64,000 nucleotides of DNA from Chamaecyparis obtusa (taxonomy: Eukaryota > Streptophyta > Pinopsida > Cupressales > Cupressaceae), in contig BSBK01002085.1 of NCBI GenBank assembly GCA_027943335.1, forward strand, positions 602,501 to 666,500. The letters are read 5' to 3'. A program made the translations under genes and the position numbers. Positions within the stretch are counted from its first letter, which is position 1, and each line of letters begins with the position of its first letter. Shown piece by piece: positions 34,485 through 45,489 of this stretch. Below the pieces are notes generated by a model that was given only the letters and a program-made list of their open reading frames with translations, was not told where the DNA came from and did not search any database.

Positions 34485-34860
34485 TAGGATTTGTATTTTG
34501 ATGGGTCAAGGAATAAGGATGGAGTTGGTGCAGGGGTTATGTTGGTTTCACCTAATGGTGATAAGTTTTATGCTACATTTAAGTTGTCTTTTCTATGTTC
34601 TAACAATGTGGCTGAATATGAAAGTTTAATCCAGGGATTAGAATGGGAAAGGTTGAGAGGTATCAAATGTTTGAGAGCATTTGGTGACAGCGAGCTTATT
34701 GTTAAGTAGGTGAGAGACATCAATACTATTAAAAATGATTTTCTTAAGATGTATAAATCTAGAGTTTCTGATATTCTAGATGAATTTGATGCTTTCAACC
34801 TAATTTCAATTCCTAGAAGGGAAAATATACATGCTGATAGGTTGGCTGGTATTGGTGCTC
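34485..34860 (+). pseudogene. Additional RNase H domain of element C, upstream of RT
   Basis: The domain reads LYFDGSRNKDGVGAGVMLVS (first Asp), CSNNVAEYESLIQGLEWERL (Glu), CLRAFGDSELIVK (second Asp), and IPRRENIHADRLAGIGAHIA with the closing His-Ala-Asp motif. All four catalytic positions of an RNase HI fold are visible. By sequence style (YFDGS, NNVAEYE, GDSELIVKQV) it resembles the archaeal/plant-type RNase H (aRH) acquired by Tat-like elements. It lies between protease and RT, and RT begins about 430 bases later. A TAG at 34707-34709 replaces the expected Gln. Confidence 0.85.
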
Positions 34861-36215
34861 ATATTGCAATAATAGAAAATAAAGGAATAATTTCAGACCG
34901 GTCACATATTAAGATAATTGTCAGGCCATCCATTCCAGATAATGACACTTATTGGCAAGTTTTCAATACTGATGAACATATCCTAAGTTTTTTGATAGAA
35001 ACAGATGGTTTTTCAGCTTTAAGAGATAACAAAAATATTCAGCAAATGGAAGACCAGATTATTCAATTGAAAACCAATAAACTGCCAAAGGGATTAGTAA
35101 GCTTGGAATCAACTTTTAATTCTGATGACCAATTTAGAAAGGGTAAAACCAGCTTGCTAATTGAAGAAGATCGTTATGAAGAAGTGGAAATTTTCAGAGA
35201 TAAGCAGTTGAAGGTTGGTAAAATAAATTCTCCTAAAGAAAAAGAACTATTTATTGATCTTTTTAGAGAATATAATGATGTTTTTGCATGGGATTACTCT
35301 GATCTAAAAGGTTTTGATCCCCAATTAACTCAGCATACTATAGAATTGGAACCTAATGCTAGGCCAATTAGACAAAAGCAAAGACCTATAAACCCCAAAT
35401 TAGAGCCATTAATTCTAAAAGAGCTGAGAAAACTCTTAGATGGTGGTATTATATTTCCTATTAAGCACACATCTTGGGTTTCTAACTTGGTACCAGTAAG
35501 GAAGAAGAATGGAGAGATAAGACTTTGTGTAGATTTTAGAGACCTTAATAGGGCATCTCTGAAAGATAGACACCCTCTTCCTTCCATGGAATGGATTTTA
35601 CAATATGTTTCAAGATCTGAGAGATTCTCACTCTTAGATGGATATTTTGGTTATAATCAGATTTTAGTTAAAGAATTTGATCAGTTTAAAACAACTTTTA
35701 CAACTAAATGGGGTACTATGGCCTACAAAAGAATGCCATTTGGGTTATCAAATGTTGGAGCTACTTTTCAGAAAGCAATGGACATGGCTTTTAAGAATCT
35801 AATGTATAAGTTTGTTCTAGTATACCTAGATGATGTGACAATTTACAACAAGGTTGCAAATCAACATATTGATCATTTAAGATAGATATTGCAAAGATGT
35901 AGAGAATTTGGAATATCTTTAAATCCTAAGAAATCTATGTTTGTAGTTGATGAGGGAAAACTCTTAGGATACCAAGTGTCTAAGGAGGGAACAACAATTG
36001 ATCCTAAAAGAATTCATGCAATTCTGGAGCTTTCATTGCCTAAACATAAGAAAGGATTGCAAAGTTTTATTGGGAGAATTAACTTCGTAAGGAGGTTTAT
36101 CCTTGATATTGCAAATTTACTAAAACCATTGACCACAATGCTTAAAAAGGATATTCCTTTTAGCTGGACTGATGAAGGAAAGAAGAATTTTGAATTGATT
36201 AAATAGGCTTTGTCT
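34861..36215 (+). pseudogene. Reverse transcriptase of element C
   Basis: After a linker (IIVRPSIPDND, IIQLKTNKLPKGLVSLES), RT starts near 35250 with FIDLFREYNDVFAWDYSDL. It continues with RQKQRPINPKLEPLILKELR, GEIRLCVDFRDLNRASLKDR, FSLLDGYFGYNQILVKEF, YKRMPFGLSNVGATFQKAM and the catalytic box FVLVYLDDVTIYNK. The thumb/connection motif is LQSFIGRINFVRRFILDIAN. Apart from two TAGs (35883-35885, 36204-36206) the frame is open from 34710, and the catalytic YLDD is intact. Confidence 0.93.
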
Positions 36216-36600
36216 TCAGCCCCTACTCTTGTTAATCCTGATTTTACTAAAGACTTCATTTTCTATGCCTATGGTGGTTCTGACACAATTTATGCTATGT
36301 TGGTTCAAAAGAATGATGAAAAATGAGAGCAGCCAGTTGCATTTTTTAGCAAAGGTATGGATGATTATGAGAGAAGGTACACTTTTATTGAAAAACATGT
36401 ACTTGTTGTTATTAAAGCTTTGGAGAAGTTTAAGCATTTAATTGCTAGAAATAAAGTGCACTTAATGGTTGCTCATCCTAGCATCAAGGAGTTTTTGTTG
36501 AACAAGGATGTTAATGAGAAGAGAGTTGGTTGGATAACAAGGGTTATGGAGTATGATGTGTAGATTCACGTAACTAAGCTGGTTAGAGGCAAAGGCCTTT
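36216..36600 (+). pseudogene. Canonical gypsy RNase H (gRH) of element C
   Basis: The segment encodes PDFTKDFIFYAYGGSDTIYA, then QPVAFFSKGMDDYERRYTFI, VVIKALEKFKHLIARNKVHL and GWITRVMEYDV. This is the RNase H that normally follows RT in Ty3/gypsy elements. The usual first Asp block (VYTDAS) reads YAYGGS, so that catalytic residue looks lost. A TGA (36324-36326) and a TAG (about 36561) interrupt it. Confidence 0.8.
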
Positions 36601-36779
36601 GTGCACAAATGGAAAAAGAAGAAGAATGGATTGAAGCATCTAAAGAATCTGAAAACTTACAAGGTGATATTGTATTGTTTAATGATCCTATGACTTGGTT
36701 GTCAGATATGACCAGATTCTTGCAAACTGGACAATGTCCAAATAATCTTGATAAGGCAAAAAGGAGGTACTACAGGTAA

Positions 36780-37952
36780 CAACCTATTCCCTATGTTCTT
36801 ATTGATGGTGTTCTATATAGAAAAGACTATTCTGGAATGTTTCTCAAATGTATTGATTCACTAGATCAAAGCAGAATATTATCTAAGTTTCATGATAGAT
36901 CTTGTGGAGGACATTTCGGTCCTAAAACTACAGCCTAGAAAATACTAAGGGTAGGCTATTATTGGCCTGATTTATTTAAGGATGCTCATGTTTGGGCTAG
37001 AAAATGTCAGAAATGTGCACTTTTTTTAGGTAAACAAAGGTTGGCAGCACTACCATTAAAACCAATTGTGGTTGATCAACCATTTGCTAAGTGGGGAATG
37101 GACTTTATTGGTCCTATCAATCCTAATTCTAGTGCAAGTCATAAATGGATTTTAACTGCTACTGATTATTTTACAAGATGGACCAAAGCTATTGCACTAA
37201 AGGATGCTTCTGGACCTGCTGTGTTAAAATTCTATGAAGATATTACAACTAGGTTTGGAGTTCCTCAATCAATTATCTCTGACAATGCTATGGCTTTTAT
37301 TGGTTTAGCTATTACATAATGGGTTGTAAAGAATGGGATTTACTTAAACACTTCTTCAAACTATTATCCTCAGGGTAATGGTCTTGCAGAATCTACAAAC
37401 AAAAATCTAATCAGAAATATCAAAAAGACTCTGCAGGAAAATAAGAGGGATTGGCATTCCAAATTGAAGGCAATCTTGTGGCTGGATAGGATTACACCTA
37501 CACAGGTAATTGGGAATTCCCCTTATGTCCTAGTTTATGGTAAAGAGGCTAGATTGCCAGTTTCCACTGAATTTCCAGCCTTGCAGCTAGCTGATCAAAT
37601 GTTGTTGTTTGGAGAAGAAGATCCCCTTAAATTTAGGTATGTTGATTTGTTACAGCTTGAAGAGGAAAGGAAAAAAGCATTGGATACAATGGAACTTAGG
37701 CAAGCACAAACTAAAAGATCTTTTGATAAGAAAGCTAAGTTTAGAAAATTTAAAGAGGGAGATTTAGTACTCAAGTGGGATGTGCTAAAGAGCAGGCCAG
37801 GGCAGCATGATAAATTTGATAATTTTTTGTCAGGCCCTTTTGTTATAACAACATGTAAAGACAACAATGCTTTTCAGTTGTCCACAATTGAAGGAGAAGA
37901 ATTGCAGATTCCAATTAATGGAATACACCTCAAGATTTTATTTGAGGGTTAG
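36780..37952 (+). pseudogene. Integrase of element C
   Basis: The HHCC finger reads HDRSCGGHFGPKT, then ARKCQKC (about 36890-37015). The catalytic core has FAKWGMDFIGPINPN (Asp), FGVPQSIISDNAMAFIG (Asp) and SNYYPQGNGLAESTNKNLIR (Glu), so the DDE triad is complete. The C-terminal part has RQAQTKRSFDKKAKFRKFKE, GDLVLKWDVLKSRPGQHDKF and a final SGPFVITTCKDNNAFQLSTI. There is no chromodomain. TAG (about 36937) and TAA (37317-37319) stops are present. Confidence 0.9.
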
Positions 37953-38148
37953 GTTTGTTTCAGTTTTTCAAAGTTTAATAAGTGTTGTCCAAGCACTAGG
38001 TTTCTAGGTTGCATTGAGTCTAGTTTAGATGCATTTTCATTTTCAATAAAGGTTGCATTCATGGTTCAGTTTTCCTAAATTCTATTACCCTATGATAAGC
38101 CTACAGGTCATGTCTAGTAGGCAGACATCCAGCAAAAGTCATCAAAAT
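37953..38148 (+). other. 3' untranslated region of element C
   Basis: About 200 bases lie between the integrase stop and the 3' LTR, with no coding signal. No clear polypurine tract adjoins the LTR; the last bases read AGCAAAAGTCATCAAAAT. Confidence 0.7.
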
Positions 38149-38439
38149 TGTTACTCAAAAATACAGCATACAATACAATAAGCATAAGTAGGAAAAGGTT
38201 GCATTTGTTTGTCTATTTAACACTACCTTGCAGGTTTTGTTAATTTACATGTCGTTATTGCATTCATTCTAGATGTCATTATTGTACTCTAAGTATTGAT
38301 CAAGTATTGCAAAATTTAAAATTTATCAATGATCATTACATTGTGCATTCATACTGAATGTAGTATACAAATGTCCTTTCTTGTCTCATATTTCAATTCA
38401 ATATTTAGAGTACATTGCAGAATTGAAAAGAAAGATTGA

Positions 38440-39579
38440 AGTATGGAATAGGGGTCCCATGCATTGCCTTGTCTTGTCCTTGAGTCTGCTAGTTGTTTGC
38501 TATGTATTTGCATTTAGGTCTTCATCTTTAGGTCCTCATCTGCATTTAGGTCTCTAGTCTTCAAGGTCTCCATCCGCATGAAAGAAAGAAAAATGATTAG
38601 ATCCTGATGGATCTAAGAAATACATGAGAATCAAATAACATACTGTAGCAATCAATTTTTCAATACTGCATCAATCTGGAAAATTAAATGAAATAAGGAA
38701 ATGTACACTGACACTCACTACAAGGTAGTGTTAAAGGGACTTGTTTCATACATGAAACCTTTTACTACTAATGATCATTGTGGTGTATGTTGTCCTTTTT
38801 ATTAACCAGGTGTCTGAATTAAAGGGACTTAGTATGTTTCTAGACTGAGAAACCTTTTTTAGATAATGTATTTCATAATGATGTTATTTGAGAGCTTAAC
38901 AGATTATCTTGCAAATAAAAACTAACTAGTGTTCATATTCAGTTATTGTCAAAGATGTGGATCGAGTTGGTTTGAGTACAAAAAAATGCTACAAGAAATG
39001 CCAACTATTGCCAACTTTCTAGTTTAAGATAAAAATGGTGCTGCATAAATACTGGTACAAATATGTCCTTACTGTTCCTAAGTATATTTTCAAATCATAA
39101 ACATGTTTTTTGCTGAATACAGAAGAGTGCTTAAAGATTAAGCTATAAAATCATAAAGTGTTTACAGTTTGTTTTTATTGAGTGTCACGAACCCGTGTTC
39201 AAACCTCATTAGTTAAACATTCTAATGTTTTTGGATGTCATTAGCCCATGCTCAAACTTCATTAATAGTAAATAAACATTTTCATCTTGTTGTACTTATC
39301 ATGTTAAGTGCATATTCAACATCAATGTGAATTATTTACAGTGGACAAAGCTACATGATGCAAGCTGAACATAAATGAAAAACATGTACAAACTGGAATA
39401 GAGTATGTGTAACCAGTAGAAGAATATCATAAAGGACAAAGTACTTATCTACTGTGGAAATAAGAAAGTGTGTTGAGCATCTCTCATTCATAATCACCTT
39501 CTAAGGTTTGCGAAGGTTATGAGTGGAAGATGTAATGGTTTTGTGTTTTAATAGATTATATCTTTAAAACATCTTTCAT
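38440..39579 (+). other. Segment present only in the 3' LTR of element C
   Basis: About 1.14 kb has no counterpart in the 5' LTR. It has no coding signal, and no target duplication is visible at its ends, so a deletion in the 5' LTR is more likely than an insertion here. Near 38510-38580 it holds a short direct repeat cluster (CATTTAGGTCT and CTTTAGGTCCTC variants). Confidence 0.75.
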
Positions 39580-40080
39580 TCATAACCTTGCAACTTTAGT
39601 GAGTCATTAAGAGGTGTTTTCATGGTTCCCTGGAGCAACTGTTTAGCATAGCCAAACTCATCATGTATGAATTGTAAAGCAGAGAGTTCATCAACTCATC
39701 ATGTTTATAGCTGTTAATTACACAAGGTTTTATTCACATTAGCAAAAGAGAGTCAACAATTTGGGTTCTCTATGTTATCAACAGAATATGCTGAGGCTGA
39801 TGCTAAAATTGATAAAGATGCAGTTGACAAGAATTCAAGGTTTCATCAATTGAGAAGTGTGTTGCTATGACAATTTTAGAAAATGACTACAAATTGCTTA
39901 CTGCTATTCCAGTTATTAAGATGTAAAGGGATTATTTTCCTTTTAAGTAACTATTGAACTTGTTTATAAACCAGTAACAGTCATGGTTTCAAAAGAATAA
40001 TGAAATGACAATAGTAAAATAGTGATTGTTACTGTTTTATAAGCAAGTAACTTTCAAACCCATATAGCAAAAGGAGATCA

Positions 40081-40135
40081 AATGTTTGACTGTTACTAAT
40101 AATATAGTTGACATTATTAGTAACAGTCAAACATT
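40081..40135 (+). repeat. Perfect 23-bp inverted repeat in the 3' LTR of element C
   Basis: The left arm 40081-40103 starts AATGTTTGACTGTTAC. The right arm 40113-40135 is its exact reverse complement, with a 9-base loop (ATAGTTGAC). In the 5' LTR the right arm keeps only its inner part (mismatch at about 29520, then divergence). Confidence 0.9.
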
Positions 40136-42770
40136 CGAGATTGACATCATTGGTCACAGTGAAAGCCTTGGTCTATAACAACAATGACTTCAAAATAAAG
40201 GCATAGAGAATATCAATGAAGGCAACGACACTTCAAACCTGCAGATGTTGGTAAGTCATAAACCCATCTCAGTCTCAGGTGATAAACAATCACAACATGG
40301 TGAACTCACGGCATGATAATAGTCATAGTATGGTAAGATAAACAATAGTGAATACTACATATGGCATGTGAACTTTAGTGAACAAAGTTTGGGTTCATAA
40401 ACTTTTGAACCCGCATGTACAAAATAAAAAAGAATCAACAGTGAGTTCAACAAAAGAGAACCTTCAGTAATGCATAGAGCCATATTGAATCAAACCCATA
40501 TAAAAATGGGGAACAACAAATATAATGCATCAAGCCATGAAGCTGTGGTGAGAAGCTATAGCAGAAGAAGATGAAAGCTAAGGAACAATTCAAACAGAGG
40601 TACAAAACAATGGATGTCATAAAGCATGATATGGGCTTGAGTTTAATAAAAGAGAACCTTCAGTAATGCAAAGTAAAGGAATGAAACAACAAGTTTGACT
40701 ATTGAAAACAAAGATACAACTATAACTCATTAATTATGAGTATATCAAAAGCAACAGTAGAACAAATAGTTAACAAGGAGAAACACATGCTTATTCTTTG
40801 TATTCCATTGCAAAAGAATCAATAGGGAATTCAAAGATAACTTACAGTCCACTGATGGAAAGATGGAGAAATGTCGAGTTCTATCAAAGATGCACACAAA
40901 GAAGTAGCAGATGAAGGCTCAACTCCAGCAGCAGTCAAAGTTTATCATAGTCAAAGCTGAGCTCCTTCATAGTTACAGGAAGCTTAGGGTTTCATTTCCC
41001 TGAGTTTTCTCCAAGAAGCTTCAAGAGAACAAACACACATGCCAAGAAAATGGAATAACTATTTTGGAGTCTGCCAAGCAGAGAGGGCATTCAATGCATG
41101 ACAGTGCTAGCTCTAGCCTCGAAAACTGAACATGCCACCTTTCATGCTTATCCTCATCGGCTCTTTCAAAAGCATTGCAAGTGGATTGAGGGTCATGTTG
41201 ACTTCTCCACTTTGCAATAGTTCGCACTTAGATTTTTATCTAAGTTAGGAAATAAGAGTTAGGGTTCAGGGGTTGTGCAATTAGTATTAAGTTTTATTTA
41301 ATATTAATCCCTTGTATAGTTTTTGGCATATTTTATTTGTAAAAGGATTAATTCCTTATATTTTTAGGCCAAAAATTTAGGAAGAGAGGCATGTTTGAGG
41401 AACTCAATATAGTGACATATTTAAAGGCACACTTTTAGGCTAAGATTGAGGACCTTAGATTTTAGAGTTGGAGGCTAGAGCTGATTATAAAATTTATTTT
41501 TGATGATCAATTAGGGGTTGCAGATTTTGGAGAGAGGGCATTTTAGTGAACATATCATTCCTAGGTGCTTTGAATGCCATTTTTGTAATCATCTTGTCAG
41601 ATTTTTGAAGAAATGAACCAGATTCTTTTGACTCCCATTTTGTGTACTTGTTTTTTTCAATATCGAATCTTGTTTCATTTTTTCTAGCAAATGTTAAATT
41701 GGTTATTATCTATAGGAAGTGAATGAAATTCTATTCCTTCTCAAGAAAATTAGCTACCCCTAGGCCTTGCATGAGAAATGTATGTTGTTAATTCTCCAAG
41801 CTGTTTGTGGTAGAACCCTGATAACGTGAGTTTGTTAACCTATATGTTGAACAAAGAATCAGATTGTTAAAGTATTCATTTGTGAGTCAAGATTGAAATT
41901 CATCTTTTTAAGAAGCCTGAATTATTCATTGGTGTATCACCCTAATCTTTTTAGTTATAGTATTCTTTTCCCTTTTCCCAATAATTTGCAGACCAGGAAA
42001 GTGATATTCCATATTTTATAGGAACCGGCCTAGAATCTGGAGATTCCTCTTCATTCATAGTCTACCCTCAGCTAGGAGATGTTTCCATTGTAAGGATAGA
42101 ATTGTTGTTAGCCTTAATGCTTGATGTAAGATAACAATTCTAAGCTTGAACAATAATCATAATTGATTCTATGCATTAAGACGATTAATCCCTATAGGAG
42201 AATCTGAACATAATCACTATAACAATATCATAAATAGGAAATATTCCCTAGACAAGACAATCTATAGATTAAGTAGAATAAAAGCCCAATTTCACTGTAC
42301 GGTGTACAATCTCAATGATTGATTATTTATAAATTTTCTCACAAAAATCTACCTATTACCAAAGCAACCCAAACCTCATATTTGTTTAGAAATCACAATT
42401 ACCATCTAACTAAATCAATGATTAAGGTAATTAGTCTAATCTTAATTAATACCATGAATTCAATCTAAACAAATAACAATTACTTATTTTAGATAAAACC
42501 ACAAATTATCTAAAAAGAAGAACAAAATAAATTAGAAAACATAACAAATTAAATTGCATACTAACTTACTTATAAATTAAGTAAATACGAATTACACAAA
42601 TTGTAAATTAAATAAATCATAGATTAATTAAATTATGCATTGAGAAAATCTTAAATTAAATAAACTATAATTTAATTAATTATAAATTAAATATTAACCA
42701 AACTACATTTAATATAAAATAAATTTTTTATTAACAAATGATATATAAAACAAAAATAGAAATCAAAAAA

Positions 42771-42973
42771 GTGGGGGGGTCCCCTGTGTTCCCCACGCCC
42801 ACTGGTTACCCTCTACACAATGACCACAAAGCCGCCGGCAGGGCAGGCCTGCCGCACAGCACCCATGGGTGTCGCCAACAGGTTTGTCCTGTCGATGGTA
42901 CTGTGTACTGCCGATAGAGCAGTACGAACTACCGTGGGGTACAGGGTGGGATCTGTGCCCCCTCCCCATTCAC
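42771..42973. other. GC-rich palindromic island in LTR copy 1 of element F
   Basis: About 200 bases of GC-rich sequence sit in otherwise extremely AT-rich LTR. It contains the palindromes GGCAGGCCTGCC and CACCCATGGGTG. The ends are roughly inverted (AAGTGGGGGGG against CCCCTCCCCATTCACTT). The counterpart in copy 2 is 48900-49101. Confidence 0.75.
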
Positions 42974-43025
42974 TTTTAAATTTTTTTTTAAAAACAATTT
43001 TATTTACTCCCAACAAAAAGCAATG

Positions 43026-43027
<2 letters not shown>

Positions 43028-43082
<55 letters not shown>
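43028..43082. repeat. (TA)n microsatellite
   Basis: An uninterrupted run of TA dinucleotides about 54 bases long. The matching place in LTR copy 2 (about 49158-49168) has only a few TA units, so the run expanded, or shrank in the other copy, after insertion. It accounts for most of the length difference between the two F LTRs. Confidence 0.95.
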
Positions 43083-43084
<2 letters not shown>

Positions 43085-45252
43085 TATATAAATTATTTTA
43101 TTTTCTAACTCAAACAACCTTTTCAATTTTTTTAAAAAAAAACTTGTGCAATTTTGAAAATGACAAAAGAAGATATTATATTCTTTTAAAGCAACAATTA
43201 TTTTTTTTTAAAGGCTTTGTTTTCGAAAATGGAAATGTATAGGCCATAAAGCACATTTCCAGAAATGGAAAAATTCCAACCTTTGCACATTTAAACATGA
43301 GATTTAACTTTTCTCCTAATTTGTTTAATATATATTTGATTTGTAATACATCTGCATATTTACTAATGAAATTTTTAATCAATTTGTATGCAAAATAATT
43401 TACTGGTGTAATTTATTTTCTAACTGTCATTTTTTTAACAGAGGAAGGATTTTTTTTCCCAGAATAAGGAATTTTCACCCAAATTGGGTTTTTGTTAACA
43501 ACCCATTTATTTAATTTAGTCACACTATAGAACTAACTATAGAGAGATTAATTTTTCATTTTCTAGGTGTTCTAGGATGAATTTTCCCCCAAAATTTCGA
43601 TAGCATAACCCTACTATGCCAAGTTTGTATAAAAATATAAAATGACAAACTAATGAGTTTTCTAATCCTCAATTTGAAAGCATAAACAAAAAATTGATCT
43701 AAATCTATAAGCCAAATCAAACATAGAAAATTGTTGAAAGCATACAGACAAAAACACAAGAAAGTTCCTCAAAACCCTACCTCAATTCCAATGCTAGACA
43801 CTAAATAAGATTGTCTATAGAATGCTGAATCTCCTAGATCTTACAATAGAAAATCTCAACCTACAGAATCTGAATCACAATGCATGCAAATCCCAAATCT
43901 AAATGCAAGCAACCTTTACCTAGAATTCAAGCTCAATCTCCAAAAGCTCAAGAATACAAGAAAGCACAAAAACTCCCAAAAGCTCTCTCCAAATTCTCCA
44001 ACAACCTGATTGAATGCAAAATGAATGCAAACTCCCTCTATTTGGAAATCAATTCCACCAATCAAGTAAAACCCTAGATGACTCACAAAGAACTCCTAAT
44101 CAAACTCTCCCACTTTGTTGAGAGAAATTACTAATTAATAATTAAAAATAAATATAATTATGCACAACTCAACTTAGTCTCCTAAAGACAAGTTGTCACA
44201 TTTTCAAACAAATTACTTCCAAACTCAACAAAGCACATGTTAATATAAAATCTATTATTAAATAAATTAAATACTTAATGCATCATGAATTCACGCAATT
44301 AATTATTTAATCATTTAATAATACTCACAAACATAATAAAATCCAATTCTCAATAAAATACTCAATTAAATCCAAATAATCAATTATTTGATTTTAATTA
44401 AATTTCATCATAATAAACTTAGGACATAATCAATATTAATTTCTAATACTAAAATAATTAACTTTAATTTAATTCCCTCAATTAAATCCTAGAAGCATAA
44501 TTTAAACATTAAATTCAACTATGCACCTAACATTGATATTCACACAAAATAATCTAAATTAACATAATTCAACTATAATCAATAAATTAATAATCACCCA
44601 CATAATCATAAATCAACTGAATCATGTAGAGTAAAAATCAAACACAATAAATCAAACAAACTCAGGAGAAGGGATCCATGAATTCATGCCAACTAGGTGA
44701 ATTTGGGTAGGGTAGTAAGACTGACACTTGTCCAATCCTAGGATAATAAGGCTTAGGTTTAGGGTTTTGGGTCTGTGTATTATCTCCCCTCTTTACCATT
44801 GAGATGAATGTTTGTGGGCATGCTCACTCCTACCAATTCAGGGAAGACGATGCCCTGTACCTGTGAACCTATCACCACAAGATGAAGCATGTACATACAA
44901 TAATATATAACAGACAATGATAGGGTATGGTCAGTTGTGTGGATCTTGACTATGCGAGTAACTATGCCTCTGTCCTCTACCAAACAAACACGTCAAACAA
45001 ATGCAAACACAAGATAACCATACACGTGCCAGTATGGGATCAGTACCATAAATCAATATAAAACATAAATACAACATCAAATGATATCATCATCTAAACT
45101 ATGCAATAACCTGATACACATTCAATGAACATAAATCCATAATCATCATTTATTAACATAATGATTGATCACATCAAAAGTGACCTAAAAGAATTTGGTC
45201 AAACACTGAAACATAAAGAGTCCTAAAAGAGAACTACGGGTGGGGTACTACA

Positions 45253-45265
45253 TCCAGCCCCCCTA
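45253..45265 (-). other. Polypurine tract of element F
   Basis: On the minus strand the bases before the LTR read TAGGGGGGCTGGA. This purine-rich tract immediately precedes the LTR start TGTAGTACCCC and would prime plus-strand DNA synthesis. Confidence 0.75.
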
Positions 45266-45489
45266 GAATTAGGCTTCCTCTTGGAAGCCTGGAACAAGTA
45301 GGGATGTAAGTCCCATAAATTTCGCTGCTCTGAAAAGAAAACTAAAACAAAAGATCACTGAGTAGGCCCCATCGGACCTTTTCCTGCCTTAGGGTTCAAA
45401 CACTGAGGATCATTCCCTATTGCAAAGGCCCTATGAGATCTACCTACATCTCCCACTATAGGCTTAGAAACCAATGGCCTCTATCCTGA

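Larger units (their letters stand above)
28684..42152 (+). mobile_element. Ty3/gypsy retrotransposon C, complete but dead, same family as A
   Basis: The element is bounded by TGTTACTC (28684) and TTGAACA (42152) and flanked on both sides by ATAAT (28679-28683 and 42153-42157). It lies inside an LTR of element F. The 5' LTR is 28684-31545 and the 3' LTR 38149-42152. The coding order is gag, protease, RNase H, RT, RNase H, integrase. Gag-protease and pol lie in two frames, offset by an apparent one-base loss near 34230; otherwise only stops interrupt them. The first roughly 290 bases of the LTRs differ at four positions by eye, so this is among the youngest insertions here. Confidence 0.95.
38149..42152 (+). 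repeat. 3' LTR of element C (4.0 kb)
   Basis: The LTR begins TGTTACTCAAAAATACAGC and ends TAAGCTTGAACA. It matches the 5' LTR on both sides of a segment found only here (38440-39579). A short antisense ORF (41021-41227) is matched in the 5' LTR (30414-30620) simply because the LTRs are copies; I do not regard it as a gene. Confidence 0.95.
42158..45252 (-). repeat. LTR copy 1 of element F, right segment
   Basis: The segment continues LTR copy 1 after element C and its ATAAT duplication, and aligns with about 48280-51330 of copy 2. It ends GGGTACTACA. It is very AT-rich except for the GC-rich island at 42771-42973, and it includes a (TA)n run. Small ORFs on both strands are mirrored in the other LTR and show no protein character. 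Confidence 0.93.

Noticed and set aside
28684..42152. Endogenous pararetrovirus or retrovirus with an envelope gene
   Set aside because: No ORF follows integrase before the LTR, and the domain set is that of a Ty3/gypsy retrotransposon.
42771..42973. Possible tRNA, SINE or host exon in the GC-rich island
   Set aside because: No A/B box pair or cloverleaf could be drawn, no intron or splice context is present, and the same block occurs in both F LTRs.
42820..43083. An 87-codon plus-strand ORF ending in an Ile-Tyr repeat
   Set aside because: It reads through the GC-rich island and the (TA)n run; the Ile-Tyr tail is only the microsatellite translated.
43556..45000. Small ORFs matched between the two F LTRs (for example 43556-43759 and 49634-49837; 44780-44983 and 50858-51061)
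   Set aside because: The similarity comes from LTR duplication. Composition is that of AT-rich non-coding DNA, and frames are open only by chance.
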